This document shows positions 42,795-51,526 of a DNA stretch of 64,000 bases, in pieces (within the stretch, counting starts at the first letter, position 1; every line of letters starts with the position of its first letter). The notes below the pieces were generated by a model. The model was not told the origin of the DNA. It was given only the letters and a program-made list of their open reading frames with translations, and made no database searches. The DNA comes from Verrucomicrobiia bacterium (GTDB taxonomy: Bacteria > Verrucomicrobiota > Verrucomicrobiia > Limisphaerales > JADLHS01): NCBI GenBank assembly GCA_011525685.1, contig WYBW01000080.1:38319-102318 (forward strand), in the 5' to 3' direction. Both the position numbers and the translations under genes were made by a program.

Positions 42795-45700
42795 ATTCGA
42801 CCAAGTATTTGCGGGGACTTGTTCTTCCATCCTTCCTCTGCGCCGCGCTGGCGATGCCGGCGCACGGCGCAAAGCTTGACCGTGAATTTGCGGAGCCCCC
42901 CTTCAGCGCCCGGCCATGGACCTACTGGATGTGGATGGACGGCAACTTGAGTCGCGAAGGCATGACCGCCGATCTCGAAGCGATGCACCGTGCCGGCCTC
43001 GGCGGGGTCATCATCATGGAGGTGGACGTTGGCATTCCCCGAGGTCCGGTCAAGTTCATGAGCGACGAGTGGCGGCAACTTTTCAAACACGCGGTTGGAG
43101 AAGCGGAACGGCTGGGAATGAAGATCACCCTCAACGCCGGCCCGGGCTGGACCGGCAGCGGCGGCCCGTGGGTCAAGCCCGAGCAATCCATGCAACACCT
43201 TGTGGCAAGCGAGGTGGAAATCGTCGGGCCGAGCGACTTCAACGCCGTGTTGCCACAACCTGCCCCGCGCAAACCCTACTTCGGCACCGGCGGACTGCCG
43301 GCGGAATTGCTCCGGGCGCAGAACGAGTTCTATCGTGACGTCGCGGTGCTCGCCTTCCCCACCCCCGCGGGCAACGAGCGCATTTCCGACATTGATGAGA
43401 AGGCGCTATACCTCCGCCATCCGTTCACTTCAATGCCGGGCGTGAAGCCGTTCATCCCGATGTCGGCTGAAGACCCCGAACTGCCGCAGCCAGCCACCGT
43501 CACGCCGGAGAGGGTTCTCGATCTCAGTGACCGACTGGACGCGAGTGGCAGGCTGCGATGGACCGCGCCGCCGGGTCGCTGGACCGTCATGCGCTTCGGT
43601 CGCACCAGCACCGGCGCGAACACCCGCCCGGCTCCAGCGCCCGGGTTGGGGCTGGAATCCGACAAGTTCGACAAGGCCGCACTCGAAGCGCACTTCGATC
43701 AGTTCGTCGGCTCCTTGCTGCGCGAACTCGGCCCGCGTCGGCGCAAGGATGCGGGCTGGACATTTCTGCACATTGACAGTTGGGAGATGGGCGCGCAGAA
43801 CTGGACCGCCGCGTGCCGGGAGGAATTTCAGAAACGCCGCGGCTACGATCCGCTTCGATACCTGCCCGCCTTCACTGGTCGCATCGTGGAGAGCCGTGAA
43901 ATCACCGAGCGTTTTCTCTGGGATGTCCGGCAGACTTCCCAGGAACTGGTCATTGAAAACCACGCCGAGCATCTCAAGGCCCTGGGTCGCCGCCAGGGCT
44001 TTGGCCTTTCCATCGAGCCTTACGACATGAATCCCACCGCGGATTTGAATCTCGGCGCGGTGGCCGACGTGCCGATGTGCGAGTTCTGGGCCAACTGTTT
44101 CGAGTCCTGGTTCAGTTGCTTCGAGGCGGCGTCCATCGCGCACACGACCGGCAAACGCATCGTGGCCGCGGAAGCGTTCACCTCGGATGACAAGGAACGC
44201 TGGCAGTTTCACCCGGGCAATCTGAAGTCGCTGGGGGACTGGGCTTTCGCTTGCGGCGTAAACCGCGTCGTTTTTCATCGCTACGCCCATCAGCCGTGGC
44301 TGGATCGCTGGCCCGGCATGACCATGGGGCCTTACGGCGTCCATTGGGAACGCACGCAAACCTGGTGGGACATGATCGGCGAGTTCCATCGTTACCTGGC
44401 CCGCTGCCAGGTGATGCTGCGGCAGGGCGAAGCGGTGGCCGATATCCTCTACCTCACACCCGAGGGCGCGCCGCAGGTTTTTCGTCCGCCCAAGTCCGCC
44501 GTGCTCGGCAACCCTCCGGATCGCCGTGAGTACAACTTCGACGCCTGTTCGCCGGAGATGTTGATGTCGCGTGCGACGGTGAAGCGCGGACAGCTTGTGT
44601 TCCCCGGCGGCACCAGCTATCGCGTGCTCGCGTTACCCGAGGTGGAGATGATGACGCCGGACTTGCTGCGCAAGGTGAAAGCGCTGGCGCAAGCCGGCGC
44701 AACGGTGTATGGCACGCCGCCGCGCAAGTCGCCGAGCCTCGCGGGATATCCGCAATGCGACACGGAGGTGCAAAGGCTGGCCCGTGAGATTTGGGGCGAC
44801 CTTTCAAACCGCGAGCATCGGCTCGGCAAAGGCCGCGTGTTTCGGAGCGCCGTGGCGGAACGTCGCGGCGCCAGTGAGCCCGTGGCCGAACCGCTGAAAG
44901 ACGCAAAGTGGATTTGGTTCTCCGAAGGAAATCCGGCTTCCGCCGCGCCGGTCGGCAGGCGCTACTTCCATCGAACGGTGGAACTGCCGAGGAACGGGGT
45001 CGAGTCAGCCCGAATGGCGCTGACCGCCGACAATGCCTTTACTCTCTGGATCAACGGCAGGAGGGTCGGCACCGGGGACAATTTCACGCGAGCGCAGGAA
45101 TTCGACGTGGCGTCGTCGCTCAAGCCGGGCGCAAACGTGCTGGCCATCATGGCCGAAAACGCTGGCGACCATCCCAATCCCGCCGGGTTGATCGCCTCGC
45201 TGCACATTCAATTCCCGGACGGCGCCAGCCTGGAAGTAAGTTCAGATGCGTCCTGGCGGGCTTCGACCACCGTGGATCGCGATTGGCAGGTGTCCGACGC
45301 GAGTGGCACGAATTGGAGCGCGGCGATGGAGCTTGGTCCTTTTGGCATGTCGCCTTGGGCGCGGCCGGGCGCGCCGGAAGCATTCCCAGAGGTCTATCCC
45401 GACTACGCCGAACTGGCGGCGCTGTTGCGCGCGGACGGCCTGCCGCCGGATTTCGAGTCGGACGGACCGCTTCGCTACACCCATCGGCGCGACGGCCAAA
45501 AGGACATCTACTTTGTGGCGAATCGCAGCGAGGAAACCTGCATGGCCACGGCCGCGTTTCGCGTGAAGGGCAAAGTGCCGGAATTGTGGAATCCACTCAC
45601 TGGCGAGTGTCGCCCGGCCCAGGTCTGGGAAGAGCGCGAGGGGCGGACTTTTGCTCCCTTGCAGTTCGGGCCGCACGACTCGCTATTCGTGGTGTTCCGC

Positions 45701-46255
45701 AAGTCTGGCCAGGCTCCGGCCAGAAAGCTGGCCGGCCGAAACTGGGACGAGTTTGTGCCGGTGGCCGAAGTGGGCGGCCCGTGGACGGTTGGATTTCAAC
45801 CTGGTCGCGGCGCCCCGGAGGCTTTGACGTCCAGCGAACTGACCGATTGGTCAAGGCACGACCATCCGGGTGTGAGGCATTTCAGTGGAATCGCAACATA
45901 CCAAACCACCTTCGTGGTGACATCACGTTCTCAGTCCCGCCCTCCGAGACTGTATCTTGACCTTGGTCGCGTGGAGGTGATGGCGCGCGTCAGGCTGAAT
46001 GGCCAAGAAGTTGGCGTGGCCTGGAAGTCCCCCTTCCGGCTGGAAGTCACCAAGGCCCTGAGAGCCGGCGTAAACCAGCTTGAGATCGAAGTGGCAAACC
46101 TCTGGCCCAACCGGCTCATCGGTGACGCCGGTCTGCCGGCCGAACAGCGCGTGGCTTGGACGACTTGGAACCCGTTCACCAAGGGCACACCATTGCTCGA
46201 GTCGGGCCTGCTAGGCCCGGTGAGGCTGGTCGAGGTTCGCAAGGTTGTGCCGTAG
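42791..46255 (+). CDS. Secreted GH106-like alpha-L-rhamnosidase
   Basis: An 1154-residue exported enzyme. The signal peptide (LPSFLCAALAMPAHG) is followed by the GH106-type opening FSARPWTYWMWMDGNLSREGMTADLEAM, AGLGGVIIMEVDVG, MKITLNAGPGWTGSGGPWV and HIDSWEMGAQNWT, which contains likely catalytic Glu/Asp residues. Residues about 705-855 form a module also present in the GH78 enzyme (ALTADNAFTLWINGR). The C-terminus is a galactose-binding-like sandwich (YLDLGRVEVMARVRLNGQEVGVAW). GH106 enzymes remove alpha-L-rhamnose from rhamnogalacturonans. It is coupled to the nitronate monooxygenase-like gene. Confidence 0.85.
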   Translation: MNSTKYLRGLVLPSFLCAALAMPAHGAKLDREFAEPPFSARPWTYWMWMDGNLSREGMTADLEAMHRAGLGGVIIMEVDVGIPRGPVKFMSDEWRQLFKHAVGEAERLGMKITLNAGPGWTGSGGPWVKPEQSMQHLVASEVEIVGPSDFNAVLPQPAPRKPYFGTGGLPAELLRAQNEFYRDVAVLAFPTPAGNERISDIDEKALYLRHPFTSMPGVKPFIPMSAEDPELPQPATVTPERVLDLSDRLDASGRLRWTAPPGRWTVMRFGRTSTGANTRPAPAPGLGLESDKFDKAALEAHFDQFVGSLLRELGPRRRKDAGWTFLHIDSWEMGAQNWTAACREEFQKRRGYDPLRYLPAFTGRIVESREITERFLWDVRQTSQELVIENHAEHLKALGRRQGFGLSIEPYDMNPTADLNLGAVADVPMCEFWANCFESWFSCFEAASIAHTTGKRIVAAEAFTSDDKERWQFHPGNLKSLGDWAFACGVNRVVFHRYAHQPWLDRWPGMTMGPYGVHWERTQTWWDMIGEFHRYLARCQVMLRQGEAVADILYLTPEGAPQVFRPPKSAVLGNPPDRREYNFDACSPEMLMSRATVKRGQLVFPGGTSYRVLALPEVEMMTPDLLRKVKALAQAGATVYGTPPRKSPSLAGYPQCDTEVQRLAREIWGDLSNREHRLGKGRVFRSAVAERRGASEPVAEPLKDAKWIWFSEGNPASAAPVGRRYFHRTVELPRNGVESARMALTADNAFTLWINGRRVGTGDNFTRAQEFDVASSLKPGANVLAIMAENAGDHPNPAGLIASLHIQFPDGASLEVSSDASWRASTTVDRDWQVSDASGTNWSAAMELGPFGMSPWARPGAPEAFPEVYPDYAELAALLRADGLPPDFESDGPLRYTHRRDGQKDIYFVANRSEETCMATAAFRVKGKVPELWNPLTGECRPAQVWEEREGRTFAPLQFGPHDSLFVVFRKSGQAPARKLAGRNWDEFVPVAEVGGPWTVGFQPGRGAPEALTSSELTDWSRHDHPGVRHFSGIATYQTTFVVTSRSQSRPPRLYLDLGRVEVMARVRLNGQEVGVAWKSPFRLEVTKALRAGVNQLEIEVANLWPNRLIGDAGLPAEQRVAWTTWNPFTKGTPLLESGLLGPVRLVEVRKVVP

Positions 46256-46344
46256 CAACACCCATTCACGGCCGGGGCGGCTCAGGGGAACTGGCGGCGC
46301 TTGCGGGCTTGCCACGAGCCGCTGGCGAGTCATACGTTGGACCG

Positions 46345-48333
46345 GTGAAGCGAGCGCGCTGGATATTGATGATCTCCATCGCAGGCTTTGCTTTTCCTGC
46401 CCCTGCTCAAACCAACGACTTCGTTGCGCAGGCTCAGGTCCGCTTCGATACGAACACCGGGCTTTGGCGAATCGTGGGCGCCAAGCACCAGCTCGAACTC
46501 AATCCCACCAACCTGGCTTGCCGCGTCAGAACGCCCACCGCGACCTGGGAGTTGGCCGATTCGCGAGACGGGGATTTGCTGATTCGTCACGGCGGCAGGA
46601 GCATTTCCCTTCGCCTGGCCGACGCGAATCGGAAGACGGTTTCGAGTCATGAGAACGGTTTCCTGACGGGGCTGAAGATCGAGTTGGCGGAATTCCGCGA
46701 GAGCACGAACGCGTTCGACGTCACCCTGCAACTCTTCCTGTGCTTCGAAGGAACAGAGGAGGAGGTCGTGGCCATCTTGATCGCTTCCGATGGCGAGGCA
46801 CGGGTGCAACGTTGTGATTGGCCCGCCGGTCTCAAGGCGGACTCCTTCGACACCACGATGGTGCCCTACATGCAGGGCATGTTGCTGCCGAAAACGTGGC
46901 CAACCAGAACCAGGCTTTACGACACGATGTGTTTCGGGCGCGGGCTTTATCAGCCGTGGTGGGGACACGAGCGGGGACCAGCCGCCATGCTGGCGATCCT
47001 CGAAACGCCCGACGACGCCGGATGTCACTTCGAGCATCCGGCCGGCGGGCCGATCCAAATCGGCCCGCGGTGGGTTCATTCGCTCGGACGGTTTGCTTAT
47101 CCGCGCCGGGCCAGGTTTTGCTTCCTGGACAAGGGCAATTACGTTGACCTGGCCAAACGATATCGCCGGCATGCCATCGCCACCGGGCGCTTCGTCTCAT
47201 TGCGCGAGAAGATCGCGCGCAATCCCGCGGTGGCGCGGCTGATCGGCGCACCGGTGGTGCATACCAGCATCCTGTATCACATCCAGCCGGAGTCGAGTTA
47301 CTATCACAAGGACGATCCGGCCAAGAACCACCAACTGGTGACTTTCGACGCCCGCGCCAGGGATTTGCGGGGATTGGCAGCTAAAGGGATCACGAATGCC
47401 TATGTCCACCTCGATGGCTGGGGACTTCGCGGCTACGACAACCTGCACCCGGACGTGCTGCCGCCTTGTCCGGAAGCGGGTGGCTGGGATGGCATGAGGC
47501 ATTTCGCCGAGGTTTGCGACCAGTTGGGATTCCTGTTCGCGATTCATGATCAATACCGCGACTATTATCTCGATGCCCGCTCGTATCAGGACCGGCACAC
47601 GCTGATCGAGGAAAACGGGAAGCGTCCGTCAGGCAGCACCTGGTATGGCGGACGACAATCCATTCTCTGTCCCAGTTTGGCGCCCGGCCACGTGCGCAAA
47701 AACCACACCGCCATTCTCGATCAGGGCGTGAAATTGCGCGGCGCTTACCTCGACGTGTTTTCCGTCGTGCCTCCCGAAGAATGTTACCATCCGGAGCATC
47801 CGGTCACGCGAACAGATTGTCTGCGCTTTCGCGGCGAATGCCTCGATTCGGTCCGTGCCTGGGGCGGCGTGGCAAGCTCGGAAGAACCCAGTGACTGGTC
47901 CATCCGCCATCTCGACCTCGTGCATCACGGGCCATTTGCGCTGGATCCCAATCCGGGCAAAGGTCCGGCCATGGGCATCCCGATACCGCTGTTCAATCTC
48001 GTCTATCACGACGCGCTGCTCATGCCCTGGTCGCTGGGTCGCGGCGAGTGGGGAATCCCGGAAAAAGAGCTGGGCTACTTGCATGCGCTGGCCAACGGCG
48101 GGATGCCGTATCTCGGCTTGAATCCAGGTCCGGAGCACTTGCGTCAGGTGCTCACGCTTTGCGCGCTGCACCGCCGCGTGGCTTTGCTGCCCATGACGAA
48201 TCACGAGTTTCTCGACGACTCGCGCCAGCGGCAGCGCACCACCTTCGCCGATGGCACGCAGGTCACGATTGATCTGGAGAGTGACCGGTGGGAGGTGTCG
48301 CCGCCCGTGGAGGTTCCCGCCTCGGCCCAGTGA
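46345..48333 (+). CDS. Secreted putative glycoside hydrolase (barrel type, family uncertain)
   Basis: A 662-residue exported protein with a GTG start and signal peptide (RWILMISIAGFAFPAPAQ). Residues about 20-240 are a beta-sandwich. From about 290 there is a barrel with NAYVHLDGWGLRGYDNLHPD, LGFLFAIHDQYRDYYLDA, LRGAYLDVFSVVPPEECYHPEHPVTR and VRAWGGVASSEEPSDW. The Asp/Glu-rich strand ends look like a retaining glycosidase of the GH101/DUF5696 sort. The assignment is by pattern only. It lies 89 bases after the GH106-like gene and probably acts with it. Confidence 0.65.
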   Translation: MKRARWILMISIAGFAFPAPAQTNDFVAQAQVRFDTNTGLWRIVGAKHQLELNPTNLACRVRTPTATWELADSRDGDLLIRHGGRSISLRLADANRKTVSSHENGFLTGLKIELAEFRESTNAFDVTLQLFLCFEGTEEEVVAILIASDGEARVQRCDWPAGLKADSFDTTMVPYMQGMLLPKTWPTRTRLYDTMCFGRGLYQPWWGHERGPAAMLAILETPDDAGCHFEHPAGGPIQIGPRWVHSLGRFAYPRRARFCFLDKGNYVDLAKRYRRHAIATGRFVSLREKIARNPAVARLIGAPVVHTSILYHIQPESSYYHKDDPAKNHQLVTFDARARDLRGLAAKGITNAYVHLDGWGLRGYDNLHPDVLPPCPEAGGWDGMRHFAEVCDQLGFLFAIHDQYRDYYLDARSYQDRHTLIEENGKRPSGSTWYGGRQSILCPSLAPGHVRKNHTAILDQGVKLRGAYLDVFSVVPPEECYHPEHPVTRTDCLRFRGECLDSVRAWGGVASSEEPSDWSIRHLDLVHHGPFALDPNPGKGPAMGIPIPLFNLVYHDALLMPWSLGRGEWGIPEKELGYLHALANGGMPYLGLNPGPEHLRQVLTLCALHRRVALLPMTNHEFLDDSRQRQRTTFADGTQVTIDLESDRWEVSPPVEVPASAQ

Positions 48334-48345
48334 GCCAACGCCGCC

Positions 48346-48759
48346 TTAGTGATGACAACCGCACCCGTGACCGCATGAGCCGGATTCAAAATCTTCCGGC
48401 TCGGGCACGCGACCCAGCTCCAGCGCCTTTGAGACGTATTTGTGAACGGAGTCCTGGATTTGATGCATCGCTTCCTGGGCATCCAGGAAGCCCCGAGCCA
48501 CCGGGTTCTTGAGCAACGCCTCTCGTTGCTGCTCGAAATCGCTGATTTCCTCGCCACTGAGCGGCAGCGACCGCTGCTGCTTTTCGTTCAGCATCTGGCC
48601 CTTGGTCATGACCGATTCGTATTGGCCGCGGGCCTGGTCATCCGCCAGGAACGCGTCAATGCGCTGGCGGATCGAGCCCATGTTGGGTTGCGCGAGGATG
48701 GTACCACACAGTTCCCGGGTCTTCTCGACCACGGCATTTTCTTCAGTTTCAGTGAGCAT
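48346..48759 (-). CDS. YlbF-family protein with Cys/His-rich tail
   Basis: A 137-residue helical protein of the YlbF/YmcA (DUF964) family. Residues 5-115 form the conserved helical bundle (LADDQARGQYESVMTKGQMLNEK, FLDAQEAMHQIQDSVHKYVSKALELG). The C-terminus adds SCGHGCGCHH, five or six potential metal ligands. In Bacillus, YlbF, YmcA and YaaT form a complex carrying iron-sulfur clusters that affects RNA processing. The role here is inferred only from family. It is convergent with the glycosidase gene. Confidence 0.8.
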   Translation of the reverse strand: MLTETEENAVVEKTRELCGTILAQPNMGSIRQRIDAFLADDQARGQYESVMTKGQMLNEKQQRSLPLSGEEISDFEQQREALLKNPVARGFLDAQEAMHQIQDSVHKYVSKALELGRVPEPEDFESGSCGHGCGCHH

Positions 48760-48924
48760 AAATTTCGGTCTTGCCGCACGCCTTCGCGCCGCGGCGGGTT
48801 TCATTGACGGCCTAATAGAACATAGGGCGAGCGCGGAGGCAACAGAAGTTTGGCCACTGTGCCGGTTGCCGGATGGGCAAAACAAGGGAGGAAGTCCTCC
48901 ATGAAGCCCTGACCCAGTTGTGGA

Positions 48925-50286
48925 TCAGGGCAGCTCGCGCAACCGGATGCGCCGGTATTCCATCTGACCGCGGTCGCCTTCCAGGCCAATCGGACCAGTC
49001 GCGGGAAGCTTCATCGCGGCCTCCAGCACTTCGCCGTTGCAAGTGGCGTGGGCTTCACCACCTTTCACGGTGACGACGATTTCGTTCCACTCCTGGGGCT
49101 TGTATTGCTTGAGCTGTTTGTAAGGGCCCGCCAGCAGATAATCGCGACACTGCAACTGGGGCTGGCGGATGAACACGCCGCTGTCGGCGTTCGGTGTGGC
49201 GCGAAACTCCAGCTTGAGGATGAAATCCTTCGGGAACTCGCGCGTGGTCCAGAGGGTTTGAATCCTCCGGCCCTCGGGTGGCGTGGTGACAATCAAGCGC
49301 CCGTTCTTCGCCACGTAACGGCCATCATCACTGGCCGTTTTGCCGTCGAAATTGACGGCGCGGGTCACGACCGGCCAGGCCGCGGCGTTCGGGTCGCGCG
49401 CCTGCCAGTTCTTTGCCGTCTGGATGTCCGACTCGGAAGTGGGCCGATACCCCCAGCCGGTCAGGTCGCGGCCATTGAACAGGCTCACAAAGCCCGGCTC
49501 GGGCGTGAAGTCTTCCGGTTCCGTTTCCAGAAAACCAAGTGTGGCGAGAATGGGTCGCAAGGCGGCCGCCCACTTCGCGTAACCGGCCTGATTCGGATGG
49601 AGCAGATCGGGAAACTCCTCCGGCCTGGCATCGCCCTGCGAATTGGCAAACAGCAGCCACGTTTCAATCAAGGTGACCTGCGCATCCCCCTTCACCGCGG
49701 CGGCGTAAAGCTGGTTGACCTTCTTGATCTGGTCCGCAGGACGCTGCTTCAATTCTGCGCTGGGAAAAACCTGACAAAGCACGACGGGCATTTTGGGATT
49801 GTGAGCTTTTAGTTTCGCAAGGATGAGTTTCAAGTTGGCCGCGATGGTTTCCGGCTCGGCGCCTTCTTCGAGATCGTTTGTGCCGATGAGAAGGACGACG
49901 CCGCTGGGCTGCAAAGCGAGAACGTCCTGCTCCAAACGAATCAGCACGCCACGCGTGGTGTCGCCGCTGATGCCGCGATTGGCGACCTTCACGCCGGGAA
50001 AACTGTTGCCCATGTCATCACCCCAGCCTTGAGTGATTGAATCGCCCAGGAACACCAGGGCGTGGCGGTCCTGTTCGACGCGTTGAGCCCAGGTCGAGCG
50101 GCGTTCGCTCCAAAGTTTGCGAAACCAATCGTAGCGGCGAATCGGTCCTGAGCCGGGCAGACCATCGTCGGTTTCGGGAATGGCAAGCGGTGAAGCCGCC
50201 GGTTGAGACAGCGTGGGTTGGGCGGGAACGGCGAGCAAGAGCAGTCCCAAAACCAGCGCGATTGGAAGGCGAGTGATGAGTTTCAT
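48925..50286 (-). CDS. Secreted SGNH-hydrolase/DUF1080 fusion protein
   Basis: A 453-residue exported two-domain protein. After a signal peptide (LPIALVLGLLLLAVPAQP) comes an SGNH/GDSL esterase domain with block I LVFLGDSITQGWGDD, block II NRGISGDTT, block III LIGTNDLEEG and block V DLLHPNQAGY, giving a complete Ser/Asp/His set. From about residue 240 a DUF1080 jelly roll follows (FVSLFNGRDLTGWGY, SGVFIRQP, GQMEYRRIRLREL). The combination suggests a carbohydrate esterase with a sugar-binding or hydrolase partner domain. Confidence 0.9.
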   Translation of the reverse strand: MKLITRLPIALVLGLLLLAVPAQPTLSQPAASPLAIPETDDGLPGSGPIRRYDWFRKLWSERRSTWAQRVEQDRHALVFLGDSITQGWGDDMGNSFPGVKVANRGISGDTTRGVLIRLEQDVLALQPSGVVLLIGTNDLEEGAEPETIAANLKLILAKLKAHNPKMPVVLCQVFPSAELKQRPADQIKKVNQLYAAAVKGDAQVTLIETWLLFANSQGDARPEEFPDLLHPNQAGYAKWAAALRPILATLGFLETEPEDFTPEPGFVSLFNGRDLTGWGYRPTSESDIQTAKNWQARDPNAAAWPVVTRAVNFDGKTASDDGRYVAKNGRLIVTTPPEGRRIQTLWTTREFPKDFILKLEFRATPNADSGVFIRQPQLQCRDYLLAGPYKQLKQYKPQEWNEIVVTVKGGEAHATCNGEVLEAAMKLPATGPIGLEGDRGQMEYRRIRLRELP

Positions 50287-50380
50287 CGTTGTGCGGAAAG
50301 AGTGCGCAGGCGGATGGCATGAAGCAAGAGCGGATCGGCGCTGGACGTACTCCGAGGGAACGCCAATGCTGGGGCGACCC

Positions 50381-50833
50381 ATGAATGTTCCATTGCCGGC
50401 CCTGATCCGCAGCGGTGCGCTCCTCGCCATCAACTTGTTGTTCCTCATGGTCTGGGGCTTCACCGGCATCGGCAAACTCCTCAGCGGTGTCCCCTCATGG
50501 ATGGGCGACAAGTTCGGCGAAACGTTCCTCGCGAGTTTCCCGGGGTTGACGGCGACGTTCTGGCTGCTCACGGCGTCCGAGGTGCTGGCGTTTTCGCTCG
50601 CCTTGGCGTCCCTCGCGCGCGGCGAGTTCCTGCCGCGGCGTCAACCGGTCTGCCTGTCCTTGATGCTCGTCTGGAGCTTGTTCGTGTTCGTGCAACTCGG
50701 GTTCGGCCAATGGCTGACCTCCGAGTTCACCGGCACGTTTCAGTTGTTTGCCTACTTCGGCATGACCCTCGTGGCATTGCAGTTTGTGTTTGGTCTTCAA
50801 CGACCTCGCGGCGATCAAAGCGCCGGTCCATAA
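50381..50833 (+). CDS. DoxX-like membrane protein
   Basis: A 150-residue protein with four transmembrane helices: LLAINLLFLMVWGFTGIGKL, ATFWLLTASEVLAFSLALA, VCLSLMLVWSLFVFVQLGF and LFAYFGMTLVALQFVFGL. The G-I-G-K-L motif at the end of helix 1 and the overall layout resemble the DoxX/MauE superfamily. Function unknown. It is divergent from the SGNH/DUF1080 gene with about 95 bases between them. The ATG at 50366 is an alternative start. Confidence 0.65.
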   Translation: MNVPLPALIRSGALLAINLLFLMVWGFTGIGKLLSGVPSWMGDKFGETFLASFPGLTATFWLLTASEVLAFSLALASLARGEFLPRRQPVCLSLMLVWSLFVFVQLGFGQWLTSEFTGTFQLFAYFGMTLVALQFVFGLQRPRGDQSAGP

Positions 50834-50873
50834 GCTTGAAGTGCGGTGAACTTGTTGAGCAATCCTCCGCGCT

Positions 50874-51096
50874 TCAAGCCGTTGGCGGCATCGTTGGAGG
50901 TTGGCGGCGGGCGCGGCGGAATTCCGCGTAGCGCGTTTGGAGTGCCTCAAGCAGAGCGTCGCGACTTGTAGCCGGCCGTCGAATCAGAGCCTCGTTCAAC
51001 AAGCGTTAAAGGTGGCGGTGCGTTGCGGCTTTTCTCCGGGAGGCAGGTCCGCTTTTCATGATACGCCTCAAGCAGGCGCTGCAATTCAGGACTCAT
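50874..51096 (-). pseudogene. Small helical protein gene broken by a +1 frameshift
   Basis: From ATG 51096 the minus strand reads MSPELQRLLEAYHEKRTCL and continues about 28 codons in this frame. The second half, read one base out of phase, is LLNEALIRRPATSRDALLEA, then LQTRYAEFRRARRQPP, ending at TGA 50874. The span of 223 bases is 74 codons plus one base, so one inserted base in the region near 51000-51010 would explain it. Both halves have coding character. The original would be a charged helical protein of about 73 residues. A sequencing error is equally possible. It follows the 131-residue gene on the same strand. Confidence 0.5.
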
Positions 51097-51130
51097 CGAA
51101 GCAGGCCCGCAGGATGGCGTTTCGCTGCTT

Positions 51131-51526
51131 CTAGTCCAGTGTGCTTCCGTGCCACAGAGCTCGGGTGTCGGCCAGGTCGCGAAGTGTGAGGGCTACCAAT
51201 TCCGCTGTGGACTGGTCAGGAAAATCCGCGCTTTGCGTGGCCGAAGCCAGCCACTTCCCCACTCTTTCCAACTCATCAAGCAAACGCAAATGTGACTCCC
51301 GCCGGGCCGGTGTTGGACTGTCCACGAGATTCGCATCCTCCCACTCTGCCAAATAGCGACACTCGTCATACCAATCCTCGACTTGTGCCTTTAGGTGGCG
51401 TGCGGCGCGGTCTGCGAACCGACGAGGCGAGGGTGGGCGCTCAACCATGGACGCTGCTGAAGTGTCAGTAGTCGCGGCTGAACTATGCACCCGGCGCGAC
51501 TTGCAGGCAAGCAGCCTTCCATTCAC
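51131..51526 (-). CDS. Hypothetical helical protein coupled to the sugar kinase
   Basis: A 131-residue charged protein without signal peptide or membrane segment. The C-terminal 95 residues are clearly helical (RFADRAARHLKAQVEDWYDE, RESHLRLLDELERVGKWLAS, AELVALTLRDLADTRALW). The N-terminal 30 residues are low in complexity, and an internal ATG at 51448 (MVERPPSP) is a possible start. The ATG at 51526 overlaps the kinase stop by four bases (ATGA), which supports the longer form through translational coupling. No family recognised. Confidence 0.6.
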   Translation of the reverse strand: MNGRLLACKSRRVHSSAATTDTSAASMVERPPSPRRFADRAARHLKAQVEDWYDECRYLAEWEDANLVDSPTPARRESHLRLLDELERVGKWLASATQSADFPDQSTAELVALTLRDLADTRALWHGSTLD

